From: Paenibacillus kobensis NBRC 15729
GTDB taxonomy: Bacteria > Bacillota > Bacilli > Paenibacillales > Paenibacillaceae
Direction of reading: 5' to 3'
Length of the DNA: 64,000 nt
Assembly (NCBI RefSeq): GCF_004000825.1
Contig: NZ_BILZ01000003.1
Span: 124,001-188,000, forward strand
Shown here: positions 8,736-17,039 of the stretch, in pieces
Layout of the letters: each line of letters starts with the position of its first letter
Numbering within the stretch: the stretch's first letter is position 1
The notes under the pieces: model-generated
Databases searched by the model: none
The model's input: only the letters and a program-made list of their open reading frames with translations
Told to the model about the DNA's origin: nothing
Translations under genes and position numbers: made by a program

Positions 8736-9599
8736 TTACAGATGTCTTAGTTTATCGGGGTTCGCTACGGAATAGATGGTCTGAATTTGATTATTGCGGA
8801 AAGCAAATGAATAGATATATTGCGTGTCTTCGTTTAAGATAACACGAATCCCCGGCAAGCCATTCACTGTGAGGAAAGCGAAGCTGAATTTCCCCTCATG
8901 CATCTGCAACAGGTTCTGATGCAGCTTGATCACTTTATCTATACCGACAACCGGAACCTGCGCCGCCCTGACTTTGCCTCCGCCATCCGCATAGAGCACC
9001 ACGTTCTCGCTTACCAATTCAAGCAGCTTCGTTGTATTCCCTTGCATGAGCGAATGAACGAAATCTTTGATCTTCCCTTCCGCCACCGAGATCGATGGGG
9101 TCGGATCCGGATCGAAATGGATGCTCTTTTGAGCACGATGGAAGATTTGGCGGCAGTTTGCGCTGCTTTTTCCAATCGTCCCGGCAATCTCATCAAATGA
9201 ATAGTGAAAGATCTCCCGGAGCAGAAACACAGCTCTCTCCACCGCGTTCAGTTGTTGCAGCAGCAACAGATAAGCCGTTGATATGGACTCGCGCTGCAAA
9301 TAGGCTTGGGAAGGATCGGAGTCCGATACCCCCCTGTCAATCAAAGGCTCCGGAAGCCAAGGCCCGACATATAATTCCCGTTTATGTGCGGATGAGCGTA
9401 GAAGGTCTAAACAACGATTCGTCACGATTTTATACAGAAAGGCTCTCTCATTATGAATCGCTGCCGAGTCCGGCAATTGATCATAAGCGAGGAATGCTTC
9501 CTGTACGATGTCCTCCGCATCCATGACACTCCCCAGCATCCGATATGCTAATGAGAAGAGCTGGGTTCGATACGTTTCATACAATTCTTCTATATGCAT
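8736..9599 (-). CDS. ECF41-type extracytoplasmic function sigma factor with SnoaL-like C-terminal domain
   Basis: 287 residues. Sigma-2 region (YRTQLFSLAYRMLG, AEDIVQEAF) and sigma-4 region (VERAVFLLREIFHYSFDEIA) are followed by an about 100-residue SnoaL-like extension. The three hallmarks described for ECF41 are all visible: WLPEP after sigma-2, DGGGK in the extension and NPDKL near the C-terminus. In this group the extension replaces a separate anti-sigma factor. The start inside the end of the FAD oxidoreductase gene (23-base overlap) implies translational coupling. Upstream of the two-gene operon lies a matching ECF41 promoter. Confidence 0.92.
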   Translation of the reverse strand: MHIEELYETYRTQLFSLAYRMLGSVMDAEDIVQEAFLAYDQLPDSAAIHNERAFLYKIVTNRCLDLLRSSAHKRELYVGPWLPEPLIDRGVSDSDPSQAYLQRESISTAYLLLLQQLNAVERAVFLLREIFHYSFDEIAGTIGKSSANCRQIFHRAQKSIHFDPDPTPSISVAEGKIKDFVHSLMQGNTTKLLELVSENVVLYADGGGKVRAAQVPVVGIDKVIKLHQNLLQMHEGKFSFAFLTVNGLPGIRVILNEDTQYIYSFAFRNNQIQTIYSVANPDKLRHL

Positions 9600-10878
9600 C
9601 CTTGGGCTTCCCCTCTGTATACTCGCGAGCAAGTATGCACTGTACCGCTCTCTTGGCGCTAGCTGTCGCGGCGTCGACCAGAAGTTCTCCGTGCGATGCC
9701 CATTCTCCTGCCACATACAATCCGGATATCTCCGGAACAGCAGGTCCTGGCTGCTGGCGTCTCATATGCAAGAAATCATGGTAAACCGTAATACGAGGCA
9801 GATATTGCTTCGCAACCAATTCGTCCCGCCAACCCGGCTGTACTAAATCAAGAGTTTGTTCTAGCTCATGCAAATCCTTATCCGGGTTCTTCTCCTCTCC
9901 CTGATACTTGATCACGGATATGACTTGAGCGCCATCATCACTCAGGCAGGCCGCGCGGGATTGATTGCTGAGAAAGACCGTTTGATCGATCCCATAAATG
10001 AATTGCTGCTTCGGTTTCGGGAGGCGCCGCAAAGCGACATCCAAACAAGCGGCAGTGATCTCGATGGCCTGTTCTCTCCAAGCATGAAGCGAGGTTGCTT
10101 CTGCGTTCGTCACCAATTGGTGGGCGACGGCAGGAGGTGCGGTGAGGATGATATTCTTCGCCTCGACTAGCGTGCCCTCTTCGCATCTAACATGCTGTAC
10201 GGCTCCATCGCGATGCTCGACGGCAACAGCTTTCGTGCTCGTCATCATCGTTACTCCATTTTTAATTGCGATTTCTCTCAGTTCATCTATAATGGTTCCC
10301 CAGCCTCGATCCAGGTACAACACGCCTTGAAGGGAATTTTGGAGCTGTTTCAATACCGGACCGGCAGCCTGCATGTCTGGAGCCGCCACATAACTCGCCG
10401 TACGCAGCAGAGAGTAGAATAAATTCCGTACCATAGGATCATAGAACTGGCTTTCAATCCACTCGCGCAGACTGATTTGATCATAGCGGTGGGTATCCAT
10501 CTTTCCCAATTTCGCTAACCAAGAGCCAAGCTCTATCTTGCCTCTCCAAGATAAGAGGGGGGTTGTGAGCAGTGATTTAACGCTCATAGGCAACGTAAGC
10601 AATTTCCCCTTCCATATCCCATACGCATCGATTGAAGGTTGATTACCTTGCAGACTCAGACCCCATTCACGAAATGTTGCAAGCGCATCTCCGTGATACA
10701 GGGCATGCCCGCCTAAGTTAAAGTAAGCCCCCTTTTTCTTATTGGTAACAGCCCGGCCTCCTAGACGCTCCTGCTTCTCAATCACAATCGTTTGTTTTCC
10801 CGCTTTGGCTGCATAGATAGCTGCCGTTAACCCCGCCACTCCTCCGCCCACAACTGCGATGTCATAATGTTGCATCAT
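9577..10878 (-). CDS. FAD-dependent oxidoreductase of the amine oxidase/phytoene desaturase type, ECF41 partner
   Basis: About 433 residues. N-terminal dinucleotide-binding motif VVGGGVAGLTAAIYAAKAG, the FAD contact ERLGGRA and the C-terminal GLYVAGEW segment define a flavoprotein of the protoporphyrinogen oxidase/phytoene desaturase fold. Four ATG codons in a row follow GAAAGGG; the third is preferred for spacing. ECF41 sigma factors are commonly encoded next to carboxymuconolactone decarboxylase, oxidoreductase or epimerase genes, and this is the oxidoreductase form. Its substrate is unknown. It should be induced by the sigma factor that overlaps its end. Confidence 0.88.
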   Translation of the reverse strand: MMQHYDIAVVGGGVAGLTAAIYAAKAGKQTIVIEKQERLGGRAVTNKKKGAYFNLGGHALYHGDALATFREWGLSLQGNQPSIDAYGIWKGKLLTLPMSVKSLLTTPLLSWRGKIELGSWLAKLGKMDTHRYDQISLREWIESQFYDPMVRNLFYSLLRTASYVAAPDMQAAGPVLKQLQNSLQGVLYLDRGWGTIIDELREIAIKNGVTMMTSTKAVAVEHRDGAVQHVRCEEGTLVEAKNIILTAPPAVAHQLVTNAEATSLHAWREQAIEITAACLDVALRRLPKPKQQFIYGIDQTVFLSNQSRAACLSDDGAQVISVIKYQGEEKNPDKDLHELEQTLDLVQPGWRDELVAKQYLPRITVYHDFLHMRRQQPGPAVPEISGLYVAGEWASHGELLVDAATASAKRAVQCILAREYTEGKPKDAYRRIV

Positions 10879-10907
10879 CATCATCCCTTTCGACTTGGTA
10901 CCCGTAT

Positions 10908-10934
10908 GACGGGGAGCGGAAGCGGAATGTGACA
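10908..10934 (-). promoter_or_regulatory. ECF41-type promoter (TGTCACA, 16-base spacer, CGTC)
   Basis: On the minus strand TGTCACA (10934-10928) is followed after exactly 16 bases by CGTC (10911-10908), about 30 bases before the oxidoreductase start. This is the promoter signature reported for ECF41 sigma factors and predicts autoregulation of the operon. Confidence 0.85.
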
Positions 10935-10961
10935 GAATCAAAAAAGAAATTTGCAAACAAA

Positions 10962-10998
10962 AAGCTCCCATCCCCACCTTAGCAGTGGTTCTGGAAGC
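10962..10998 (-). terminator. terminator of the second HxlR gene
   Basis: Minus-strand hairpin with arms AAGCTTCC and GGGAGCTT plus an inner ACCAC/GTGG stem, ending in a T-run, directly after the HxlR stop codon. Confidence 0.6.
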
Positions 10999-11424
10999 TT
11001 ATTGGCTTATATTCGGGTTAACATCATCGAAATTTTGCAAAAGGCGCATCTCCAGCCCTTTCTCGTCAGCTTGTAGTTCTTGCATGATCGGAATAGTCAT
11101 ATCGGTATTGGGGTTGTATTTCAGCCCCCAGTGCATAATGGCGAAAACAACCGGAAACAGGTCGAGCGCCTTTTGTGTGGGCCGGTACATGGTCTGCGCG
11201 CGGTTTGAATCTCCTTCTATCTTGACGAGCAGGCCTGCCTCGACGAGTGATTGGAGCCGTGCGCTCAAAATATTAGTGGAGATATGCTCCCGTGAAGCAA
11301 GAAACTCGCGGTAATGCCGCTTGTTATGAATAAGGACGTCACGAAGTATGATTAGGCTCCAGGGATCGCCCCATATGTCGAGCGCATATACGATTGGACA
11401 GACGGTGGAAGGTCGCTTCTTCAT
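10999..11424 (-). CDS. HxlR-family transcriptional regulator
   Basis: 141 residues beginning MKKRPSTVCPIVYALDIW. Winged-helix signatures WSLIILRDVLIHNKRHYREFL and ISTNILSARLQSLVEAGLL are those of HxlR proteins. Cys9 lies just before helix 1 as in redox-sensing members. The longer reading from 11460 is rejected because it would begin upstream of the promoter. The resulting ATG lies only about 7 bases after the -10 box, so the transcript may be leaderless. Divergent from the SRPBCC gene and sharing a palindrome with it. Confidence 0.83.
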   Translation of the reverse strand: MKKRPSTVCPIVYALDIWGDPWSLIILRDVLIHNKRHYREFLASREHISTNILSARLQSLVEAGLLVKIEGDSNRAQTMYRPTQKALDLFPVVFAIMHWGLKYNPNTDMTIPIMQELQADEKGLEMRLLQNFDDVNPNISQ

Positions 11425-11431
11425 AAGCCCA

Positions 11432-11476
11432 ATTATACGATCTGTACTTGCATTTTGCAAGTACGTAATCTATACT
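11432..11476. promoter_or_regulatory. divergent promoters sharing one palindromic operator
   Basis: The palindrome GTACTTGCA-TTT-TGCAAGTAC at 11444-11464 contains both -35 boxes. Plus strand: TTGCAT 11448-11453, 17 bases, TATACT 11471-11476. Minus strand: TTGCAA 11460-11455, 17 bases, TATAAT 11437-11432. A dimer bound here would shut both promoters. Confidence 0.75.
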
Positions 11477-11515
11477 TGATGTGCAGTTAACAAATATTGG
11501 GAGGGTGTTCTCTGG

Positions 11516-11989
11516 ATGAGTCAAGGTTACAGCACTTTTTTCAAGGTAGACCAAAGCCCCGAAGAAGTTTTCGCCGCCATCAATAACGTCCGCGGATGGT
11601 GGTCAGAAGAAATTGAGGGCAAGACCGACGAACTTGGTGTATTTAAGTACCATCACCAAGACATTCACCGCTGCACCATCGAAGTCACCGAACTTGTTCC
11701 AGACCGTAAGATCGTTTGGCACATTGCAGACAACTACTTTAACTTCGTAAACAATAAGAGCGAGTGGACGGGTACCGACATTGTCTTTGAAATCACCGAG
11801 AAGGACGGCAACACCGAAGTTCGATTTACGCACGTAGGTCTCGTTCCCGCGTATGAGTGCTTCGCCGTCTGTACGGACTCCTGGGGCATCTACATAAACG
11901 GCAGCCTTCGCGACTTGATCACCAAGGGTAAGGGCCAGCCCAACCAAAGCGAGCAAATTGCAAACAAACATGGCATACAGAACTCTTAG
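11516..11989 (+). CDS. SRPBCC/AHSA1-family protein
   Basis: 157 residues of the START-like AHSA1 type: an N-terminal FKVDQSPEEVFAAINNVRGWW segment of that family and a C-terminal long helix WGIYINGSLRDLITKGKG. These domains form a hydrophobic pocket and bind small lipophilic compounds; functions vary. GGGAGGGTG precedes the ATG. Divergent from an HxlR regulator and predicted to be its target through the shared palindrome. Confidence 0.85.
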   Translation: MSQGYSTFFKVDQSPEEVFAAINNVRGWWSEEIEGKTDELGVFKYHHQDIHRCTIEVTELVPDRKIVWHIADNYFNFVNNKSEWTGTDIVFEITEKDGNTEVRFTHVGLVPAYECFAVCTDSWGIYINGSLRDLITKGKGQPNQSEQIANKHGIQNS

Positions 11990-12032
11990 AGCTGACTTGC
12001 CATAGATACCGCGCCGTCTGCGGAAAATTTTA

Positions 12033-12060
12033 GGGCCATCCTTGTCGGATGGCCCTTTCT
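12033..12060 (+). terminator. intrinsic terminator of the SRPBCC gene
   Basis: GGGCCATCC at 12033-12041 pairs with GGATGGCCC at 12047-12055, followed by TTTCTCT. Confidence 0.85.
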
Positions 12061-12095
12061 CTGATTTCGCAGCTATTGTAATCCGTCCGCCATAC

Positions 12096-12533
12096 TCAAT
12101 CCGATATCCAATCATTGAAATGCTCGGTTACAAATCGAATCTCGCGCTCATAATGAGCCAGGTGTCCCTCATCAATCATGTGTTGAAAGGCAAGATTCCC
12201 TTCGGCAGCACCATTGCTCAACGTATCACACATGGTAGTCAATCGTTGAGTAATCCACTGACGCAAATCTACGAGCGTCTCATCCGACCACATGTAAGGC
12301 TCAAGTTCAGGATAATCGTTTCCTGGGACCTCCCCGGGAATGAATGTTACGATTTCACGATCAGAGTCGTCGATTCCAACAAATCTTGGTGCTCCCTCGA
12401 AGCCTTGCTTCTCTAGATGTTTAAGCAGTTGATGAACGCACGGGCTCCAATAACCAGTGGGACGGAGAACCGTATTGTCCTTACGGACAATGTGATTAAC
12501 GTTTCCGCCCTTTAACACTTCCTCCGAAGTCAC
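12096..12533 (-). pseudogene. aminoglycoside phosphotransferase-family gene with internal deletion
   Basis: 145 residues remain in one frame. The first about 88 (GGNVNHIVRKDNTVLRPTG, then FEGAPRFVGIDDSDREIVTF) are the N-lobe of an APH-type kinase; the last about 55 (GAAEGNLAFQHMIDEGHLAH, then YEREIRFV) are the C-terminal helices of the same family. The middle, which should hold the catalytic HGDxxPxN loop and the magnesium-binding aspartate, is absent. The join near LVDLRQW keeps the frame. Full members are around 250 residues. The product cannot be an active kinase. Confidence 0.75.
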
Positions 12534-12545
12534 TATGCCTCACCC

Positions 12546-13118
12546 TTATTTACCATCAATTTGTATTACTGATTCCGCTATTCCAACTAATACATCCGCT
12601 GTGACTTGATTTCCCATTCGACTATCTACTGATAAGCGATACTGCCATCCGTTTTTTTCGAATACTATGGTGTTAAATCCCCCCATTGTATTTGGGGTTC
12701 TAGTAGTAAAATAAATTGCTTCACTACCGTCATTCATTTTGTACTTGATCTTTCTTCTATTTGATTTCCCAAAGTCGATTTTCTGCTCAGTTGGTCTTAT
12801 ATCGATATTATAGTGGTTCTTGCCCTGCGCTTCATGTAGGTATTCTATTTGAAGTTCATCGTTGTAATTCCCCTTGTCGTGTACACATCTAGCTAAGTGA
12901 TGAGTAAATCGCATGGGCGGTAATTTGATCGGTAATTGAAGTTCTCGTTGATTAAGCGCTTCGCATTCCTTTAATGCTTCCCCAACTGATTTATACCCGA
13001 TTTCAAGATAAGGTTTCTCGAATGGAGGAGCATCATTCTGAGTGTCCGCACCTATCGCATACGTCTTGGCTGTAACCAAACCGAACACGAGTAAACCCAT
13101 TAGAAAAATTCGCTTCAT
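12546..13118 (-). CDS. secreted protein of unknown function
   Basis: 190 residues starting MKRIFLMGLLVFGLVTAKTY, a signal peptide without a lipobox cysteine, followed by a soluble domain with IGYKSVGEALKECEALNQ, LPIKLPPMRFTHHLARC and a tail GIAESVIQI. I do not recognise a characterised family. Start chosen at the ATG after AAGGTGG. Its gene ends 12 bases before the kinase relic and is preceded on the same strand by an alpha/beta hydrolase gene. Confidence 0.7.
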   Translation of the reverse strand: MKRIFLMGLLVFGLVTAKTYAIGADTQNDAPPFEKPYLEIGYKSVGEALKECEALNQRELQLPIKLPPMRFTHHLARCVHDKGNYNDELQIEYLHEAQGKNHYNIDIRPTEQKIDFGKSNRRKIKYKMNDGSEAIYFTTRTPNTMGGFNTIVFEKNGWQYRLSVDSRMGNQVTADVLVGIAESVIQIDGK

Positions 13119-13171
13119 AGACGTTAGAGCCACCTTTTTGTCACGGTTATTAATAACCGTCTTTCTCCGCA

Positions 13172-14053
13172 TCAGGTACAAATGTAAACCTGTCCAACCA
13201 TGTCCAGAAATTCAAGAAGCTGATGCTGCATTTCTGCGGAGCCCTTTCCGATCCAAATCAAGTGCCCCCATATATCAAGTAGAGATAGCTTTGCATTGGG
13301 AATATGATGTTGCGCATAATAGGCATGTTCCACTAGCACCGACGCATCGTTCACGCTATGCATAATTAGTGTAGGGCATCGAATGGCAGACAAATCGGAA
13401 CGGCGTACATGGCTTGTTTGTGTTAAATCAATCATGAAACCATGCCCTGATCTCTGACGATCGATCATTCTCTTGAACTGCTCTTTATCGTTACCGCTGA
13501 TTTGGGGCCATACCTCTCTAGGTTGAAGCTTACTGAAGGAAGATAACAGTTTACCAAAAAGATAGTCAGGAAAAAGATGATTCACGAATCGGGTCATTTG
13601 CCAGACATACTTCTCTATAGGCGGACGGAACAGAATTTGAGAAACCCTGTATATTCGGTCTCCAGGGGTCAACCAATCATGTGTAACTGCTGATTGCAGG
13701 GTAAGACTTCTCACCCGCCGCGGATATCTGGATGCAAAATGAATTCCGCTGGGACCGCCTGCGGAAATCGCTATCACATGAACCTGGGTAATCTTCAAAT
13801 CATCCAATAGTTCTAAGTACGCTTCGCACGCTGTGATCATATTTGCACCAAGCTCTTTGGAGGTCTTGCCATAGCCCGGCCTAGAGGGTGTAATGACTGA
13901 ATATCCCCGGCTCGTGAGTTCACGATAACCCCATTCTTCCGTACAACTCGAATGACCGCCATGCATGATAAGGATTGGCTCCCCCAGACCGGTAATGGAA
14001 TATTCCAGGTTTAAGGCTTGTTTGGTCATGAAATCGTCCATTTTCCTTATCAT
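13172..14053 (-). CDS. alpha/beta hydrolase
   Basis: 293 residues. LIMHGGHSSCTEEWGYRELT is the oxyanion region, VIAISAGGPSGIHFA contains the nucleophile elbow (ISAGGP; Ser97 by count is approximate), and ILD-IWGH near the end gives the catalytic histidine in WGHLIW. A cytoplasmic hydrolase of the broad alpha/beta hydrolase-1 family, substrate unknown. GGAGGG precedes the ATG by 5 bases. Confidence 0.82.
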   Translation of the reverse strand: MIRKMDDFMTKQALNLEYSITGLGEPILIMHGGHSSCTEEWGYRELTSRGYSVITPSRPGYGKTSKELGANMITACEAYLELLDDLKITQVHVIAISAGGPSGIHFASRYPRRVRSLTLQSAVTHDWLTPGDRIYRVSQILFRPPIEKYVWQMTRFVNHLFPDYLFGKLLSSFSKLQPREVWPQISGNDKEQFKRMIDRQRSGHGFMIDLTQTSHVRRSDLSAIRCPTLIMHSVNDASVLVEHAYYAQHHIPNAKLSLLDIWGHLIWIGKGSAEMQHQLLEFLDMVGQVYICT

Positions 14054-14331
14054 TATGGCCCTCCAAAAATGAAATCAAATTCATTATTAATGCTGAGAAA
14101 AAGTCATGTTTCGTGAATGCTTCCTGCCAATGTCTATTGTTGTATTGTTCCATATGCATGGTAACATCATCCGCCGGCATCTTATAAAACTGCGGCAGAT
14201 GCGTTCAAAAGAATCCGGAGTAGGCGCACAAATAAAACGCTGATATTACTCTCGGCCGCTCCTCCGGCCTAGGCAGCTGTCCAGCAACCCTTAATGCTGC
14301 TTGGAACGACCAACCGGCTCCTCACATAATA
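14054..14331. other. intergenic stretch without an identified gene
   Basis: About 280 bases between the hydrolase and the next operon. Base composition is mixed and no frame has a ribosome site with a recognisable product. It contains GC-rich potential hairpins around 14250-14320 that match no RNA family known to me. Confidence 0.4.
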
Positions 14332-14353
14332 AAGACACCCCAACGGGTGCCTT
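14332..14353 (-). terminator. terminator of the GyrI-like operon
   Basis: Minus-strand GGCACCC-GTT-GGGGTGTC hairpin followed by TTTATT, 12 bases after the stop of the gene at 14365. Confidence 0.65.
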
Positions 14354-14364
14354 AGTTGATTGCT

Positions 14365-14832
14365 TCAATATTCCCCCTTAATGACGAAGAACGAACCTCG
14401 AATTGTCCCAGCTAGCTTGGACTTCTGTCTTGCGAATTTGAACTTCTTCTCTTCCAACTCCTTGGGTACTTCCATCTCCTCAGAAAGCTTAAATCCAACG
14501 GCCCGCTTCTTAGGATCATCCACCGTATACATGACGTTGACCGCTAACCCATCTTCATAAAAAACATAGGCAAATTGAATATTTTCCACTTGAAAACGCG
14601 ATGTTTCTAGAGGTTGGGCCGCAAACTCAATATCCCGTTCCTCTTTCAGAATTCGGTTCACATAATCAAGCGTCTCCTGGCTTTCGCCAGCTGGTACAAC
14701 CGTAAATTCATGCTTGTATTTGTTCATAAAGTAACGGGCTTCATTAGCACGTAAACCAGCAAGCGCTTCTGCTACTTGTGAAGACTCCAGACCAACCGTA
14801 GACACATTTTTAAAGTCAACGATAGCGTACAT
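14365..14832 (-). CDS. conserved protein of unknown function
   Basis: 155 residues beginning MYAIVDFKNVSTVGLESSQV. No signal peptide or membrane segment. The sequence looks like a compact soluble protein and I cannot place it in a characterised family. Start chosen 7 bases after GGAGG. It follows a GyrI-like domain gene by 24 bases in the same operon and lies near a WYL-type regulator, so the set may respond to a common ligand. Confidence 0.65.
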   Translation of the reverse strand: MYAIVDFKNVSTVGLESSQVAEALAGLRANEARYFMNKYKHEFTVVPAGESQETLDYVNRILKEERDIEFAAQPLETSRFQVENIQFAYVFYEDGLAVNVMYTVDDPKKRAVGFKLSEEMEVPKELEEKKFKFARQKSKLAGTIRGSFFVIKGEY

Positions 14833-14856
14833 CCTCATTCCTCCTACTGAACTCGT

Positions 14857-15336
14857 TTAATTTTTTACAACCGGAACCCACATTTCACCATATACCAAGC
14901 CGTCTCGCTGCCCCATCCCAACCGTTGCATTAGGCCCGCCAACATAGGCGTAATTATCGGCTGCTGGCAAAGCTTGACCAAAGGCAATGCCAGTTAGCAT
15001 ACTACTCAACTCATCAGCCGACTTCCCTTCACCTTTAACGACGAGGTATTGTCCTTTAGGGAATTGAATCACTCTGTGTTCTTCCGGTATCGATGAATTT
15101 GTCATGACGCCAGCATAATACATCATCTTCTGATTTACCGCTTCGTTTACGGCAAAAATATAGTCGTTCGCAGCAATAGCCTTTAACGTATCAAGCCTTC
15201 CATCCTGCTCCACTGCCCGCCAAAAGTTTTCCTTCTCCTTGTTCATGCCGGCATAATCCGTGTAATCGCTCTTCAGCTCCGTTCCAATACCAAGAACGAT
15301 AAAGCTGTCTTTTTCCTCAAAGGTATACGTTCCCAT
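14857..15336 (-). CDS. GyrI-like / AraC effector-binding domain protein
   Basis: 159 residues. The pattern MGTYTFEEKDSFIVLGIGTE, FWRAVEQDGR and a C-terminal GEMWVPVVK strand is that of stand-alone GyrI-like small-molecule-binding domains, which form a pocket for amphipathic compounds. AAGGAG precedes the ATG. A 20-base operator copy lies 65 bases upstream and matches one in front of the divergent WYL regulator. Confidence 0.75.
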   Translation of the reverse strand: MGTYTFEEKDSFIVLGIGTELKSDYTDYAGMNKEKENFWRAVEQDGRLDTLKAIAANDYIFAVNEAVNQKMMYYAGVMTNSSIPEEHRVIQFPKGQYLVVKGEGKSADELSSMLTGIAFGQALPAADNYAYVGGPNATVGMGQRDGLVYGEMWVPVVKN

Positions 15337-15400
15337 TTTTCCAGCTCCTTTTTTTTGAATGGATCTATTGATTTGATACTCGAGCTAATTATAACTATAT

Positions 15401-15420
15401 ATCGTGTCAAAATGTGGTAC
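15401..15420. promoter_or_regulatory. putative WYL-regulator operator, copy 1
   Basis: ATCGTGTCAAAATGTGGTAC at 15401-15420 matches copy 2 at 15927-15946 in 17 of 20 positions. Lies upstream of the GyrI-like operon. Confidence 0.6.
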
Positions 15421-15440
15421 GTCTTTATTATTTCACTCCA

Positions 15441-15863
15441 TTAGAGTCTACGGCTTTTCGGACGAAGCGCCCAGGAGGCGATGCCAAGCGCGGCATAGAC
15501 AAGCGGAAGAACAATATGGAATCCACCATCGCCGTAATCATTAGCGAACGCATGAGACAAGGCCGCACCCGTCATTAGAAAAAAGATACCGCTATAAGCC
15601 CATTCCTTAAGCCGGGGAAAACCTGGCATGACGATCGCAATCACGCCAAGCAATTTCCAAGTCCCGAGAATGCTCGTGATATATAACGGGAAACCAATAT
15701 CGGTCACTAAATCGACATTGCCACCATATCGCATCAATTGCCCGATCCCGCTTAATGCAATAGAGAATGCGAGAATGATGGTGACGGTCCAATAAGCGGC
15801 CGTCCTTCCAATAGAGCGGGATTCAACCTTCGCAATTTTTTCATTACCTGTAATCGTACTCAT
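15441..15863 (-). CDS. DoxX-family membrane protein
   Basis: 140 residues with four hydrophobic segments and the DoxX pattern SGIGQLMRYGG, GFPLYITSILGTWKLLGVIA and FIL-like SGIFFLMTGAALSHAFAND. DoxX proteins are small inner-membrane redox or thiol-stress proteins of uncertain mechanism. GGAGG lies 7 bases before the chosen ATG. Divergent from the WYL regulator, with an operator copy between them. Confidence 0.85.
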   Translation of the reverse strand: MSTITGNEKIAKVESRSIGRTAAYWTVTIILAFSIALSGIGQLMRYGGNVDLVTDIGFPLYITSILGTWKLLGVIAIVMPGFPRLKEWAYSGIFFLMTGAALSHAFANDYGDGGFHIVLPLVYAALGIASWALRPKSRRL

Positions 15864-15926
15864 ACCCATTCCTCCTTTGATTTAAATCATTTGTTTTTTC
15901 ACTTGATGGGTTTATAATAACGATAA

Positions 15927-15946
15927 ATCATGTCAAAATATGATAC
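15927..15946. promoter_or_regulatory. putative WYL-regulator operator, copy 2
   Basis: ATCATGTCAAAATATGATAC at 15927-15946 is a partial palindrome (ATCAT and ATGAT arms) between DoxX and the regulator and matches copy 1 at 17 of 20 positions; the three differences are all A/G. Confidence 0.6.
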
Positions 15947-15961
15947 TGTTTAGAGGGTCCG

Positions 15962-16927
15962 ATGAAAAAAGTAGAACGGATTAACATCATCATGCGGTAC
16001 ATCAACAACCGCGCCCATTTTACCATCTCGGAAATCATGCATGAGTTTAACATCTCACGTTCAACGGCGATTCGAGATATCAGGGAAATTGAAGCAATGG
16101 GAATGCCTCTAGTCGCCGAAGTCGGAAGGGACGGGGGTTATTTTGTGATGAACAACTCCGTCCTGCCCACTGTCCGCTTTACCGATAATGAGATTAAAGC
16201 GCTTTTTATCGCCTTCATGGCCACACGAAATCTACAACTCCCTTATCTCAAGAGTCGTCACTCTTTAGCAGAAAAATTGCTCGGCCTCATCTCTCAAAAC
16301 CAGCAAGATGATCTTGTTCTTTTAAATCAAATCTTGCTCTTCGAAGGTACCAACCCTCGCAATCCTGACCTGCTTGATCTGTCAGATTTGCCCCATCCTA
16401 TGTTAGAACAACTCATTCAAACCCTTCTTGTAGACAGCTACTTAATGGTTACCGTCGAAGAAGGAAGGGATATCAAGGCTTATCCTATCTATCTCATGCG
16501 CCTATATCGTGAAAAAAGCTCTTGGCAAATCGAAGGCTTCGACCTGGAGAATGAAAAGAGGCGGATTATTCCTGTCGACAATCTCACCGATGTCAAACCA
16601 TACCCCGAGAAAAAAAGAATAAGCAAGAAGAAGATTGTTGAACAACTAAGCAAGCAGGAAGAAGCCATCAACCTAGTCCTCGAACTTGGTCCTAAGGCGA
16701 TTGCCCAGTTCAAAAAGTACCATCCATTAAAAATTACAATTTCGTACACGAATCCTTATCAAACCACGGCTATTTTAAAGACGTTCATCCATGTTCATCA
16801 TCCGGATGAATTGGCAGAAATAATAAACTGGCTGCTTTTCTTAGGTGGAGATATTAAGGTCAGGGAGGTGCCCAAAGAGGTTTTGGAGGGTCTGCAGGAG
16901 AGAGTGAATGTTTTAGGTAACAAGTAA
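15962..16927 (+). CDS. YafY/DeoR-like helix-turn-helix regulator with WYL-type C-terminus
   Basis: 321 residues. N-terminal HTH (FTISEIMHEFNISRSTAIRD, then IREIEAMGMPL) followed by the GGYFVMNNSVLPTVRFTDNEI segment and a C-terminal region with the layout of WYL sensors. Usually these act as ligand-responsive activators or repressors of adjacent genes. GAGGG precedes the ATG. Operator-like repeats suggest it controls itself, DoxX and the GyrI-like operon. Confidence 0.8.
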   Translation: MKKVERINIIMRYINNRAHFTISEIMHEFNISRSTAIRDIREIEAMGMPLVAEVGRDGGYFVMNNSVLPTVRFTDNEIKALFIAFMATRNLQLPYLKSRHSLAEKLLGLISQNQQDDLVLLNQILLFEGTNPRNPDLLDLSDLPHPMLEQLIQTLLVDSYLMVTVEEGRDIKAYPIYLMRLYREKSSWQIEGFDLENEKRRIIPVDNLTDVKPYPEKKRISKKKIVEQLSKQEEAINLVLELGPKAIAQFKKYHPLKITISYTNPYQTTAILKTFIHVHHPDELAEIINWLLFLGGDIKVREVPKEVLEGLQERVNVLGNK

Positions 16928-17039
16928 TAGACCAGAACTACCGCCTGTAAAGCTCAATAAGTATACGTCAAGGCTGTGTTGCGAGGGTCAATCGTTGAGA
17001 TTGTTACGATATGAAGGACCCGATGCAACTTGCCGTCAC

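Noticed and set aside
14230-14320. Possible SAM-type or other riboswitch before the hydrolase gene
   Set aside because: GC-rich hairpins are present but none of the conserved core motifs could be aligned in either strand.
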